A stretch of 64,000 nt of DNA from Deltaproteobacteria bacterium. Lineage in GTDB: Bacteria; Desulfobacterota; Desulfomonilia; UBA1062. The position numbers and the translations under genes are program-made. Where the stretch lies: assembly GCA_029547185.1 (NCBI GenBank), contig JAKPPU010000032.1, positions 62,001 through 126,000 on the forward strand. Reading direction: 5' to 3'. The notes under the pieces were generated by a model. The model worked only from the letters and a program-made list of their open reading frames with translations. It did not search any database and was not told the DNA's origin. Positions 7,473 through 16,503 of the stretch are shown here, one piece after another (the stretch's first letter is position 1; every line of letters begins with the position of its first letter).

Positions 7473-9170
7473 TTATGCAGCCTTTGATGGATTATAAAGG
7501 ATGCGTCTGATCGTTTCTCGATGCCCAGCGGCGATATCGCAGGCCATTTGGCTGCTTTCCAATATAAACTCGGCCAAAGCCACACCTACTTCCGCTTCTC
7601 CTGCGGCGACGAAAGTGGCACCGGCTTGACTCAGCGTAGCCGCATCGCGAAGGTGAGCGCAACGTACGAGTATCTGAAGCTGAGGGTTCAGGAGGCGTGC
7701 CTGCTTAACGACTTCGGCAGCGTCTTCGATGTCCGCGCTCAGGATCATGCTTCCCGCCTCCATAATGCCCGCGTCATCGAGGGTGCCCGGGCGCAATACA
7801 TCTCCATATACAGCCGTGTAACCTTCTTCACGCAGTCGTCGTACTGTGTCGAGATTGAGATCGATTATCGTGACCGAAGCACCGGAATCCCGAAGGAGCT
7901 TGTGGACGATTTCGCCGACAGGGCCATATCCAATCAGAACACAGAATTTGGGATTTATGATCATGTGCCGATTATCGGCAACCGGATACGCCTTGCCTTT
8001 TCTCGCAGACGTCCAACGGCGCGCCCATCGATAGACGTACGGGTTCAAAGCAATGGAAATGATTGAAGCTGCTACAAGTGCGTTCCATCCGGCATCATCG
8101 ATAAGTTCCAGGCTGAGAGCGACAGTCCCTAGAATGAAACTGAATTCACCAACCTGAGAAAAGGCTGCGCCGACCGGGATGGCCGTCACCAGGGGCTGGC
8201 CAAGAATTCGAACCGTCACAATGGCGGCCAGCGGTTTGACAATGACCACCACAAAGAGCACCGCGGCTATTATCAGGGGAACTTGTGTCAGGCTCTGCGG
8301 ATTGAAAAGCATACCGACCGAAACAAAAAAGAGCACGGCAAACGCGTCACGCATCGGCAATGCATCGTTAGCCGCGCGAGCTGCAAATTCTGAACGGCCG
8401 ACGGCCAGCCCGGCCAGAAAAGCACCGAGTGCAATCGATACACCAAAGATCTTGGCAGACCCTACCGCTATTCCCACGGCAAGGACAAGCACTGCCAGGG
8501 TGAAAAGTTCTCGGGAACGGGTTTTCGCAATATGTTCCAGCGCTTGGGGGATAACCCATTTACCCAATAGCGAAACAACTGCAACCAGGCCAATAATCTT
8601 GAATCCTGCCTGCCCGAGAACATTCATGATGTTCAGCCCCCCAACATCTTCGGGGGCGAAGATAATCGGGAGGAGAAGCAGGAGGACTACCGTGAGGATG
8701 TCTTCTACAACGGTCCATCCGATAGCGACATGGCCGATCTTGGCGTGCAGGTCGCGCCACTCGTTCAGCACCATGGCCATAACGACCGTGCTGGCCACGG
8801 AAATAGCCATCCCTAATATGAGTCCGTGTGTCCAACTCCAGCCGAACAGAGAGAGAAGTGCCGCCAATACGATCGTTGACAGCGTACTCTGTATCAATGC
8901 TCCCGGGATGGCCACCCGCCATACCGCTATCAACTCGCGCAGATGGAAACGCAACCCTATGCCGAAGAGAAGCAGGATGACGCCAACCTCGGCGAACTGT
9001 TCGGCAATCGTATGGTTGACGACGATGCCCGGGGTGAATGGGCCAACCGCAATGCCTGCCAAAAGGTAGCCGATGATGGGCGACAGTTTAAGACGATAGG
9101 CAAAAAACCCGAAGGCCAGAGCCCCTGCCAAGGCGACGGCAAATGTTATCAGAATGTTCAGTTCATCCAT
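7473..9170 (-). CDS. Kef-type monovalent cation:proton antiporter (CPA2) with RCK_N domain
   Basis: The 565-residue protein has about 12 membrane helices followed by a cytosolic Rossmann RCK_N/TrkA-N domain beginning near residue 405 (CVLIGYGPVGEIVHKLLRDS, a GxGxxG nucleotide site). The transport half carries the CPA2 features LSPIIGYLLAGIAVGP and the paired QVGEFSFIL helix. Length and order match YbaL/KefB/KefC, which exchange K+ or Na+ for protons under redox or nucleotide control. The start at 9170 has aggag seven bases upstream and is preferred over the longer 9194 frame. It is transcribed alone, convergent with the cupin gene. Confidence 0.92.
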   Translation of the reverse strand: MDELNILITFAVALAGALAFGFFAYRLKLSPIIGYLLAGIAVGPFTPGIVVNHTIAEQFAEVGVILLLFGIGLRFHLRELIAVWRVAIPGALIQSTLSTIVLAALLSLFGWSWTHGLILGMAISVASTVVMAMVLNEWRDLHAKIGHVAIGWTVVEDILTVVLLLLLPIIFAPEDVGGLNIMNVLGQAGFKIIGLVAVVSLLGKWVIPQALEHIAKTRSRELFTLAVLVLAVGIAVGSAKIFGVSIALGAFLAGLAVGRSEFAARAANDALPMRDAFAVLFFVSVGMLFNPQSLTQVPLIIAAVLFVVVIVKPLAAIVTVRILGQPLVTAIPVGAAFSQVGEFSFILGTVALSLELIDDAGWNALVAASIISIALNPYVYRWARRWTSARKGKAYPVADNRHMIINPKFCVLIGYGPVGEIVHKLLRDSGASVTIIDLNLDTVRRLREEGYTAVYGDVLRPGTLDDAGIMEAGSMILSADIEDAAEVVKQARLLNPQLQILVRCAHLRDAATLSQAGATFVAAGEAEVGVALAEFILESSQMACDIAAGHRETIRRILYNPSKAA

Positions 9171-9545
9171 TTTCAACTCCTGAAAAGACTGCAAAATCGC
9201 CAGCTATCCTATACTGGTTGATCTACAGCCGGGAATGTCACGAAAAGGGCGATAAAAGATTGTACATCAGAGTTTTTTGATAACATAATATTTTATTGTA
9301 ATGCTAGTACTATATCAACGGCATTTCCTGATAGTATTTTTTAAAAGGCTGGAGGATTTCATCAACCCTCAACCATACCGAAGGTGAAATCAATCATATA
9401 TTCCTATAAGGGCATGAACCCTGCCAACCCGATCCTTTCAGCCCGGACAATCGAGCTTCCCATTGACCGGAGCGCCGGAAAGGGACTATATTCCATCCCG
9501 GACATTTCATGATTATTTTTTAAAAGCGAATTCGAAAGGAAGGGC
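9171..9545. promoter_or_regulatory. Divergent intergenic region
   Basis: An AT-rich region between the antiporter and rmuC, with a stretch around 9270-9345 (gataacataatattttattg) suited to promoters for both genes. No ORF with a ribosome site and no strong hairpin was seen. Confidence 0.3.
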
Positions 9546-10880
9546 ATGATGGACAACGTTCTCCTGATGGCTGTAATCGCCCTGCTGGGGATCGATGTCC
9601 TCATCCTCGTCGTCCTTGTCTTCCGGAAATCCGCCGTCGATCTCGGCCCTGTCCATGACGGTCTCGAATCCATCGAGAAATCGTATGAACGCACGGAGAG
9701 GCTGGTGCGCGACGAGATCGCCAAAAACCGCGAAGAGTCGGGCAATGCCTCGAGGCAGTCGAGGGAAGAGCTCGCCGCCGCCCTCAAAGGCATGGGAGAC
9801 ACGCTCCATCAGCAGATTACGTCCCTGACCCGGACGAACGACCAGAAGCTCGAGCTGGTGCGGGAGACCCTCGAGCAGAAGCTCGAAGCACTGAAGGCTG
9901 CGGTTGAAGCGAAGCTCAGGTCGATCCAGGAGGACAACTCGAAGCAGCTCGACCGGATGCGGGCGACCGTTGACGAGAAGCTGCAGGGCACGCTGGAAAA
10001 GCGTCTCGGCGAGTCGTTCAAGCAGGTGAGCGACCGTCTCGAGCAGGTCTACAAGGGCCTTGGCGAGATGCAGGCCCTGGCGACCGGCGTCGGCGACCTC
10101 AAGAAGGTTCTCACCAACGTGAAGACGCGCGGCACCTGGGGCGAGGTGCAGCTCTGGGCCATGCTCGAGCAGATCCTCAACCCCGACCAGTACGAGGCGA
10201 ACGTCTCGACCAAGAACAACGGGGAACGCGTCGAATTCGCGATCCGGCTTCCCGGCCGGGGTGAAGATGAACAGGATGCCGTGTGGCTCCCCATCGATGC
10301 CAAATTCCCCATCGAGGACTACCAGCGGCTCGTGGAGGCCCAGGAAAGGGCAGATGCGGAGCTTGCCGAGGCTGCATCCAAACAGCTCGAAACCAGGATC
10401 AAGCAGTGCGCCCGGGATATCTGCGAGAAATACCTGAACCCTCCTGTCACCACGGACTTCGGCATCCTCTTCCTGCCTATCGAGGGGCTCTTCGCCGAGG
10501 TGATCAGACGGACCGGCCTTCCCGAATACGTGCAGCGCGAGTGCAAGGTGGTCATCGCCGGACCCACGACGCTCTGGTCGCTCTTGAACAGCCTTCAGAT
10601 GGGGTTCAGGACGCTCGCCATCGAGAAGCGCTCGAGCGAGGTGTGGAGCCTGCTTGCAGCAGTGAAGACCGAATGGACGAAGTACGGGGACATCCTGGGC
10701 AAGGTTCAGAAAAAGCTCCAGGAGGCCTCGAACACCATAGAAGACGCTCAGAGACGGACAAGGGTGATCGGCAGGAAGCTGAAGGATGTCCAGGAACTCC
10801 CGGCCGCCCATGCCAGGGATCTGCTCATGGTGCAAAGCGGCGTCGAGATCCCTGACGAAGAAATGGAAGAGGCTCTGTAG
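9546..10880 (+). CDS. rmuC: RmuC family DNA recombination protein
   Basis: The 444-residue protein has one N-terminal membrane anchor (about residues 4-26), a long coiled coil (about 35-190, with many heptads such as KLELVRETLEQKLEALK) and the RmuC core. The core carries the motifs TRGTWGEVQLWAMLEQIL, WLPIDAKFPIEDYQRL, FLPIEGLFAEVIRR and GPTTLWSLLNSLQMGFRTLAI. RmuC restricts recombination-dependent inversions and has a nuclease-like core fold. The ATG at 9546 follows ggaaggg; a second ATG lies three bases on. It is a monocistronic gene on present evidence. Confidence 0.95.
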   Translation: MMDNVLLMAVIALLGIDVLILVVLVFRKSAVDLGPVHDGLESIEKSYERTERLVRDEIAKNREESGNASRQSREELAAALKGMGDTLHQQITSLTRTNDQKLELVRETLEQKLEALKAAVEAKLRSIQEDNSKQLDRMRATVDEKLQGTLEKRLGESFKQVSDRLEQVYKGLGEMQALATGVGDLKKVLTNVKTRGTWGEVQLWAMLEQILNPDQYEANVSTKNNGERVEFAIRLPGRGEDEQDAVWLPIDAKFPIEDYQRLVEAQERADAELAEAASKQLETRIKQCARDICEKYLNPPVTTDFGILFLPIEGLFAEVIRRTGLPEYVQRECKVVIAGPTTLWSLLNSLQMGFRTLAIEKRSSEVWSLLAAVKTEWTKYGDILGKVQKKLQEASNTIEDAQRRTRVIGRKLKDVQELPAAHARDLLMVQSGVEIPDEEMEEAL

Positions 10881-10982
10881 CGTCCGTAATTCCATGGGTC
10901 CGGACACAAGAAAATTGCACCCTGAACCCTCGCGACGGCTTCTCCCCGCGGCTTTCGGTGAAGGCCGATAAAGCAAATTCGC

Positions 10983-11253
10983 ATGAAGCGGATTGTCTTT
11001 CACGTGATGATTCCGGCCCTCGTGCCGGTATCCTTTTTCGCTGTGGCCATGATGCCGGTCGGAATCACGGGATGCAGGGGACGGGGGTCTGACGGCTTTT
11101 CTGATCGCCCTTGCCGGCGCCCTGTTCGGACTGGCTTCAGCATTGAAGGGCATTGCGGAAAAGGTCAGGGGCAAAAGGGAAACGAATTGGTGGGTTCTGA
11201 GCACGCTGATTCTCGTTATACCGGCTGTTTATGTAGTGATGATTGCGAGGTGA
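10983..11253 (+). pseudogene. Small three-TM membrane protein interrupted by a +1 frameshift
   Basis: The frame from ATG 10983 encodes a hydrophobic start (MKRIVFHVMIPALVPVSFFA and on to GITGCRGRG) and then becomes low-complexity Arg/Gly sequence. In the +1 frame the membrane protein continues as LTAFLIALAGALFGLASAL and WWVLSTLILVIPAVYVVMIA, ending at TGA 11251-11253. Removing one G from the run of five at 11083-11087 joins both parts into a roughly 89-residue protein. The run is a typical slippage or sequencing-error site. Either the gene is broken, or the assembly has one extra base, or phase is variable. Function unknown. Confidence 0.65.
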
Positions 11254-11259
11254 AGAGAG

Positions 11260-11889
11260 ATGGAGGACGATACAAGGGACTTCGACAGAGAAGCGGCATC
11301 CTGGGACGAGAACCCGGAGAGAGTCAAGCTGGCAAAGGACATCGCCGGGACAATAGCGAGAGAGATCAGGCTGGAGCCGGTCATGGACGTCCTCGACTTC
11401 GGGTGCGGGACAGGGCTTCTGACCCTTGAGCTCCAGCCTTCCGTCCGTTCCATAACCGGCGTCGACAGCTCCCGGGGCATGCTCGATGTCCTCAACGGGA
11501 AGATCGGGAAACAGAATCTCGCCAATGTAAAGACCCTGTGCTTCGATCCCGACAGGGGAGACGACCTTCCCGGGAGGTACGATCTCGTCGTGAGCAGCAT
11601 GGCCCTCCATCATGTCAGGGAGACACAACCGCTCCTGAATCTCTTTCACAGAATAATAAACCCTTCGGGATACCTCTGCATCGCGGATCTCGATCCGGAC
11701 GGCGGGCAGTTTCACAGCGACAACGAGGGCGTGTTCCATTTCGGGTTCGATCGGGTGAAGCTGCGCCAGAGCCTCATCGAGGCAGGGTTCAGCGAAGTCC
11801 GGGACAAGTCCGCCGGAGGCGTGATGAAGTATGTCGTGGGTGAAGGGCTGCAGCTGTTCACCGTGTTCCTCATGACCGGACGGAGATGA
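11260..11889 (+). CDS. Class I SAM-dependent methyltransferase
   Basis: The 209-residue protein has the Rossmann methyltransferase motifs: motif I VLDFGCGTGLLTLEL (residues about 44-58), an acidic end of beta 2 in ITGVDSSRGML, post-I DLVVSSMALHHV and motif III PSGYLCIADLD. It lacks accessory domains, so the substrate is a small molecule or is unknown. It starts six bases after the frameshifted membrane gene, with gaagagag as ribosome site, suggesting joint expression. Confidence 0.9.
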   Translation: MEDDTRDFDREAASWDENPERVKLAKDIAGTIAREIRLEPVMDVLDFGCGTGLLTLELQPSVRSITGVDSSRGMLDVLNGKIGKQNLANVKTLCFDPDRGDDLPGRYDLVVSSMALHHVRETQPLLNLFHRIINPSGYLCIADLDPDGGQFHSDNEGVFHFGFDRVKLRQSLIEAGFSEVRDKSAGGVMKYVVGEGLQLFTVFLMTGRR

Positions 11890-11941
11890 GGTCCTCTGCT
11901 TCCATTGACTTGAGCCCTTCGAATGGGTATGACACATCACT

Positions 11942-13165
11942 ATGTCCACGGAACGTATGAGGAGCATGTCCAGGGAGCTCAAGCTGTTCATCGGAGCTTC
12001 GCTGGCGATGGGTGTTGCGTACAGCGTCATTGACGCCACGTTTAACAATTTCATCAATGAGCGCTTTGCCATCGGAGGGCTCGAACGCTCGTTTCTCGAG
12101 TTTCCCCGTGAAATCCCCGGCATTCTGGTCGTCGTCGTATCGGCGCTGCTCTGGTTTCTGTGCAGCCGCCGTCTCGGGGCGGTCGCAATGCTGCTCGGCG
12201 CTGCAGGTTCGCTCCTGATCGGCTTTGCAGCACCCACGTACGCGTTCATGCTCCTCTGGCTCTTCATCTACAGCCTGGGCCAGCATGTCTTCATCCCCTT
12301 GTCCTCGTCGATCGGGATGGACCTCGCATCCGATGGCAAGACGGGCAGGCGCCTGGGGCAGCTGAACGCCATCAGGAACCTGGCGGCCATTCTCGGAAGC
12401 TTCATCGTCTTTGCCGGGTTCAAATACCTGGGCTTCAATTTCCACCATACCTTCATCCTTTCCAGCCTGGCCTTCGCTGCGGCGGCTGTTCTCATGTTCG
12501 CCATGAAGCCCGAGAAAACCCAGCCTCCGGCACTGCACCTGAAGCTCCACCGGGAGTACAGCCTGTACTACGTTCTCGCCGTGCTCTACGGCTCCCGGAA
12601 GCAGCTCTTCCTCACCTTTGCGCCGTGGGTGCTGGTCACGGTTTTTCATCAGCCCACCCAGACCATAGCCACGCTTCTCCTGCTGGGCGGAGTGATCGGG
12701 ATCCTTTTCCAGCCCTTCCTGGGATGGTCGATCGACCGGCTGGGCGAGAGGCTCGTCCTCGTATCCGAGGCCGTGCTCCTGGTCTTCGTCTGCTTCGGGT
12801 ACGGGTTTTCGAAATTCTTTCTGCCGGAGCACACGGCCTTTCTCATCGCCTGCGGATGCTTTCTCCTCGATCAGATGCTCATGTCGGTGAACATGGCCCG
12901 CTCGACCTACATGAAGAAGATCGCGCTCACCCACGAACATGTCCAGCCGGCCCTAACCATGGCGGTGAGCCTCGACCACGTCTTTTCCATTGCAGTTGCC
13001 CTGCTGGGCGGGGTGATCTGGAACAGCTTCGGCTTTCAGTACGTATTCCTGATGGGTGCGCTCATTGCGCTTGCCAATTTCCTGGCAGCGCTGCAGGTGC
13101 GCCTGCCGAAAGCCTCGGAAAGCCTGGAAGGCTTGTCTCCTGTCCTGGTACAGGAGGATAACTGA
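11942..13165 (+). CDS. Major facilitator superfamily transporter
   Basis: The 407-residue protein has about 12 membrane helices in two halves joined by a basic cytosolic loop around residues 185-210 (KPEKTQPPALHLKLHREY). It has MFS-like features such as the DRLGER loop (WSIDRLGERLVLVSE, motif A-like) in the second half. The substrate is unknown. The start at 11942 is one of several Met codons (also 11957 and 11966), none with an outstanding ribosome site. The crotonase gene begins 18 nt downstream, so an exporter or uptake role linked to that enzyme is possible but unproven. Confidence 0.88.
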   Translation: MSTERMRSMSRELKLFIGASLAMGVAYSVIDATFNNFINERFAIGGLERSFLEFPREIPGILVVVVSALLWFLCSRRLGAVAMLLGAAGSLLIGFAAPTYAFMLLWLFIYSLGQHVFIPLSSSIGMDLASDGKTGRRLGQLNAIRNLAAILGSFIVFAGFKYLGFNFHHTFILSSLAFAAAAVLMFAMKPEKTQPPALHLKLHREYSLYYVLAVLYGSRKQLFLTFAPWVLVTVFHQPTQTIATLLLLGGVIGILFQPFLGWSIDRLGERLVLVSEAVLLVFVCFGYGFSKFFLPEHTAFLIACGCFLLDQMLMSVNMARSTYMKKIALTHEHVQPALTMAVSLDHVFSIAVALLGGVIWNSFGFQYVFLMGALIALANFLAALQVRLPKASESLEGLSPVLVQEDN

Positions 13166-13183
13166 TACCGAAGAGGAGGTTAT

Positions 13184-13969
13184 ATGGATTTCGAGAGCAT
13201 CATTTTCGAGCAGGCGGACAATGTAGCCGTCATCCGCATGAACCGTCCCAAAGAGCTGAACACGCTCAGCATGACCCTCGTTGCCGACATCCTGAAGGCG
13301 ATCGAGATCTGCTGGGACGACAGCGGCATCAAGGCCGTCGTCATCACGGGCAACGGCAAGATATTCTGTGCGGGCGGAGATGCGGTCACCTTCAAGAACT
13401 CCCCCGATCTCGGAGATACGGCCCGTCAGATGACCAAGGCTTTCGATCCTCTCATTTCGGGCATCCGGAGGATGGGCAAGCCGGTGATCGCCATGATCAA
13501 CGGCGCGGCCATGGGCGCGGGCCTCTCGCTGGCTGCAGCCTGCGACCTGAGGATCTGCGGGGCATCTGCGGTATTCCGCCAGGCCTACACCTCCGTGGGC
13601 CTCGTGCCGGACGGCGCCTGGAGCCTGTTCGTGCCCCTGCTCATCGGCTTCGGGAGGGCAAACGGATTCATTTTCCTGGACCCCACGGTCGATGCCCGCA
13701 AGGCGCTCGAGATCGGCCTCGTGAACGAGGTGGTCGAGGATGCCGAGCTCGAAGCCGTAACCCTCAAACATGCAGCCCGCCTCGCGAAGGGGCCGCTCAC
13801 CGCATTCGCCATCGCCAAGGAAAACCTCAACCGGGCCATGCTGACCCTGCTGGAGAGCCAGCTCGAACAAGAACGGCTGGGCATAATGAAGGCGGGCAGG
13901 ACAAAGGATGCAATCGAAGGCCTCGAGTCCATGCTGAGCAGGCGCAAGCCGGACTTCAAAGGCGAATAG
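13184..13969 (+). CDS. Enoyl-CoA hydratase/isomerase (crotonase) family protein
   Basis: The 261-residue protein has the crotonase oxyanion loops ITGNGKIFCAGGDAV and INGAAMGAGLSLAAACDL and the C-terminal helices of the family. At the second catalytic region it reads VGLVPDGAWSLF. An aspartate takes the place where hydratases carry glutamate and PGAGG, which resembles PaaG/ECI-type isomerases rather than classical hydratases (family knowledge, inference for this protein). It acts on CoA esters in fatty or aromatic acid degradation. The start has a strong gaggagg ribosome site and lies 18 nt after the MFS gene. Confidence 0.9.
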   Translation: MDFESIIFEQADNVAVIRMNRPKELNTLSMTLVADILKAIEICWDDSGIKAVVITGNGKIFCAGGDAVTFKNSPDLGDTARQMTKAFDPLISGIRRMGKPVIAMINGAAMGAGLSLAAACDLRICGASAVFRQAYTSVGLVPDGAWSLFVPLLIGFGRANGFIFLDPTVDARKALEIGLVNEVVEDAELEAVTLKHAARLAKGPLTAFAIAKENLNRAMLTLLESQLEQERLGIMKAGRTKDAIEGLESMLSRRKPDFKGE

Positions 13970-14095
13970 AAAGCATTGGAAAAGTGATTGCGTGAGGCTC
14001 CGATCCCGATGATCGAAGCCTCGCCGTCCCAGAGGAGGGTATCCAGCGGGCCTCGTGCTTCCCGGGGTCCGCAGGAGCGTATTCTTCTCCACCCT

Positions 14096-14214
14096 GTCAT
14101 TTCCGCTTTCTCCCCCGTCATCCCCGGCTTCTCCTTTGTCATCCTCGTGAAAACGGGGATCCAGGGAGCCCAGGATCGTCCTGGATTCCCGCTTCCTAAG
14201 GGAATGACAGAAAA
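14096..14214. repeat. Dispersed GTCATTCCCG-type intergenic repeat with three 21-bp tandem units
   Basis: Three imperfect 21-bp units beginning GTCAT lie at 14096, 14117 and 14138. The last continues into a long hairpin: cggggatccagg near 14153 pairs with cctggattcccg near 14179, and the element closes with ggaatgac. This layout is the common GTCATTCCCGC...GGAATCCAG palindromic repeat scattered between genes in many deltaproteobacterial genomes. It sits in a 400-bp gap after the crotonase gene and may act as a transcript-end structure. The remainder of 13970-14370 shows nothing else. Confidence 0.6.
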
Positions 14215-14370
14215 GTTATCTCATCATTCCTCAAGCTGTTCAAATCAGTGCCTACCTCTCTTGAGTCGGCGCCCGTGCGCTTCCTCAGGGATTGTCGATC
14301 TGCGCTGATAAGCTTCACGCCTCCCGGTTAAGAGATTGATAACCGATGATCCGTCGTGATTATATCACCT

Positions 14371-14802
14371 ATGTGCAGTTGTATCATTCGCGAGGCCGGC
14401 ACGGCCGATGCAGCTTCCATCGCCTCTCTCGTAACGCAGTTGGGATATCCCTCGACGCCTGCGGAGATGACAGGCAGGCTGAAAGTCCTCTTATCGCTGC
14501 CCGAATACATCATCTTCGTTGCAGAAGCCGATGGCGACATCGTCGGGCTGGTCGGCGCATATATGGCGTACTCACTTGAGTTTTCCGGAATGTACGGGAG
14601 ACTGATCACGCTCATCGTGGATGAAAGGCACAGAGGTGCCGGAATAGGAAAGCAGCTCATCGCAGAGATCGAGAGCCGGCTCAAGCGCGAGGGTGCACTC
14701 CTGGCAGTGGTCACGAGCAGCAGTCATCGTGAAGAATCGCACCGGTTCTATGAGGACAACGGATATCTGAATACGGGGATCAGGTTCACGAAGAAGCTGT
14801 AA
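14371..14802 (+). CDS. GNAT family N-acetyltransferase
   Basis: The roughly 143-residue protein shows the GNAT core: an N-terminal IREAGTADAASIASL strand-helix, LITLIVDERHRGAGIGKQL (acetyl-CoA pyrophosphate loop in RGAGIG) and the C-terminal HRFYEDNGY. The acceptor is unknown. The start is uncertain: an ATG at 14371 and a GTG at 14356 are in frame and neither has a clear Shine-Dalgarno sequence. Confidence 0.85.
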   Translation: MCSCIIREAGTADAASIASLVTQLGYPSTPAEMTGRLKVLLSLPEYIIFVAEADGDIVGLVGAYMAYSLEFSGMYGRLITLIVDERHRGAGIGKQLIAEIESRLKREGALLAVVTSSSHREESHRFYEDNGYLNTGIRFTKKL

Positions 14803-14993
14803 GAGCCACGCCGTGCATGGACTGCATGACCGGCATAACCCTCGAACCGGAGAAGGAATCGCTTTCGAGAAGATCGGATCCCTTTTGAACACGGTCGGAG
14901 TCTTTATAATTATTCCTAGCCGGTAAGGGAAATGTCGGCGCTGTCATGCAGTCATGAGACGAAGAGATCATCCTTTCCCGGCGTGGGGGGTGC

Positions 14994-15350
14994 ATGAAGA
15001 AGCTGATCCCTGTCTTCATAACGGCTGCGGCCATGCTGATGCAGGCAGGCTGCTCGCAGGAGCCTGCCATCGTGGTCACCAACCAGTCGGGAATCACTCT
15101 CACGAACGTGATACTTTCCGGTTCGGGATTCTCACAGCGCATAGACCGCCTGCCTCCCCGTGCAGTCACCAAGTTCATGGTAAGCCCGAAGGGCCCTTCC
15201 GGGGTCGAGGTCGCCTTTGATGCGGCAGGCCGCCATTTCGATACGAAAGGGCAGATCGGTCTCTTCAGGGACAGAGGGAGATATCTCGTCGATGTCGTCA
15301 TCGGCCCTGATTTGAGGCTGACCGTGCTGTCCGAGTCCCGGGGATATTAG
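14994..15350 (+). CDS. Small lipoprotein, hypothetical
   Basis: The 118-residue protein begins with a lipoprotein signal (MKKLIPVFITAAAMLMQAGC) whose lipobox LMQAGC puts the lipidated cysteine at residue 20. The mature part is beta-rich (PAIVVTNQSGITLTNVILSG) and resembles a small periplasmic Ig-like domain. The residue after the cysteine is Ser, which favours outer-membrane sorting by the usual +2 rule. The start follows gtggggggtgc. Function unknown. Confidence 0.8.
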   Translation: MKKLIPVFITAAAMLMQAGCSQEPAIVVTNQSGITLTNVILSGSGFSQRIDRLPPRAVTKFMVSPKGPSGVEVAFDAAGRHFDTKGQIGLFRDRGRYLVDVVIGPDLRLTVLSESRGY

Positions 15351-15551
15351 GACGGGCCGGCCACATAATCTCTCTGTCTGAAGATCCGGCCCGCTTCCGG
15401 TTTCTCCCCGGGCGCCAGTGTCGGATATGGTGGCGCATGCTCCTTTCGTCTGCGCGGGCAGTCCGAGCTCCTCCTCAGGACAGGCGCTTTCTGATGGATG
15501 GATTTTCATGATATAAACCCTTCCATTCTCATTATGATCAGAGGAGGCGGT

Positions 15552-16319
15552 ATGTTCGTGCTCAAGAAGATCGTCAGCGAGTTCTTCATGCCCGTGCCGA
15601 TCGTCCTCTCCCTGCTCGTCATCGGGATCGTCCTCCTCTGGCAGAAGAGGCGGCAGGCTGCGGCGAAGATCGTGCTCACGACCGGTTCGATCCTGCTCCT
15701 CTTTGCCGGATACGGAATCATCTCCGATGCGGTTCTCAGGAAGCTGGAGTATCAATACCCGGTCCTCGATATCAGGGCTGCGCGCGAGGCCGGAGTGAAG
15801 TGGGTCGTGGTTCTGGCAGGCGCCCATGGTTCGGATGCCGGCCTTCCCGTGACGAGCCAGCTCGCCCCTGAGACGCAGGTGAGGCTCGTCGAGGGCATCC
15901 GCATCTATCGGAGCCTTCCGGGAACGAGGCTGCTCGTATCGGGAGGAAAGGTCTTCGATTCCCGGACGAGCGCCGAGCTCATGGCAAGCCTCGCCGGAGA
16001 GCTCGGGGTGAATCCGGAAGATATAACCCTGGAAGACCGGTCGAGGGATACGCATGGCGAGGCGGTGCTCCTGAAGCCTGTTCTCGGAAGCAGGCCGTTT
16101 GTCCTCGTGACCTCGGCCCACCATATGCCCCGCGCAATGGGCCTTTTTAAAGCCCTGGGCATGCAGCCCATTCCGGCGCCTGCATGCCATTATACCCGCA
16201 ACTCTCGAAAAATCGCTCCCGGCAGCTTCTTTCCCGATACGATGGGGATCCGCAACAGCGAGTTCGTTTTCCACGAAATCCTCGGCATCGTAACCGCCAG
16301 GCTCATGGGGCAGATGTAA
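15552..16319 (+). CDS. ElyC/SanA/YdcF family membrane protein (DUF218)
   Basis: The 255-residue protein has two N-terminal membrane helices (about residues 10-30 and 38-58) and a periplasmic DUF218 domain. Domain motifs are VVVLAGAHGSDAG, LLVSGGKVFDSRTSAELMA, LEDRSRDTHGEA and LVTSAHHMPRAMGLF. ElyC and SanA members act in envelope biogenesis and peptidoglycan-precursor or lipid-carrier handling. The ATG at 15552 has a perfect gaggagg site; an upstream in-frame GTG at 15498 does not. Confidence 0.9.
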   Translation: MFVLKKIVSEFFMPVPIVLSLLVIGIVLLWQKRRQAAAKIVLTTGSILLLFAGYGIISDAVLRKLEYQYPVLDIRAAREAGVKWVVVLAGAHGSDAGLPVTSQLAPETQVRLVEGIRIYRSLPGTRLLVSGGKVFDSRTSAELMASLAGELGVNPEDITLEDRSRDTHGEAVLLKPVLGSRPFVLVTSAHHMPRAMGLFKALGMQPIPAPACHYTRNSRKIAPGSFFPDTMGIRNSEFVFHEILGIVTARLMGQM

Positions 16320-16503
16320 CTGCCGAGGCGAACGGCTGCTTCAGGAGGTTCGTCCTGCCGAGCATTCTTGCAGAGCCCCATATCCTGATACTGCCTGCAA
16401 TGCCCGTCTCCAAAGAGCTCCTGTTGCACTGATCCGGATGCACGGATCAGGCCGAAGAGAGCGCATGCCGGCCCTGTGACCTGCCCCGCATGCCGCTTGA
16501 ATC

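Noticed and set aside
9513-11204. 563-residue open frame on the minus strand
   Set aside because: It lies opposite rmuC, which has a complete family match; composition (many L, E, R, H) is typical of an antisense frame in GC-rich DNA.
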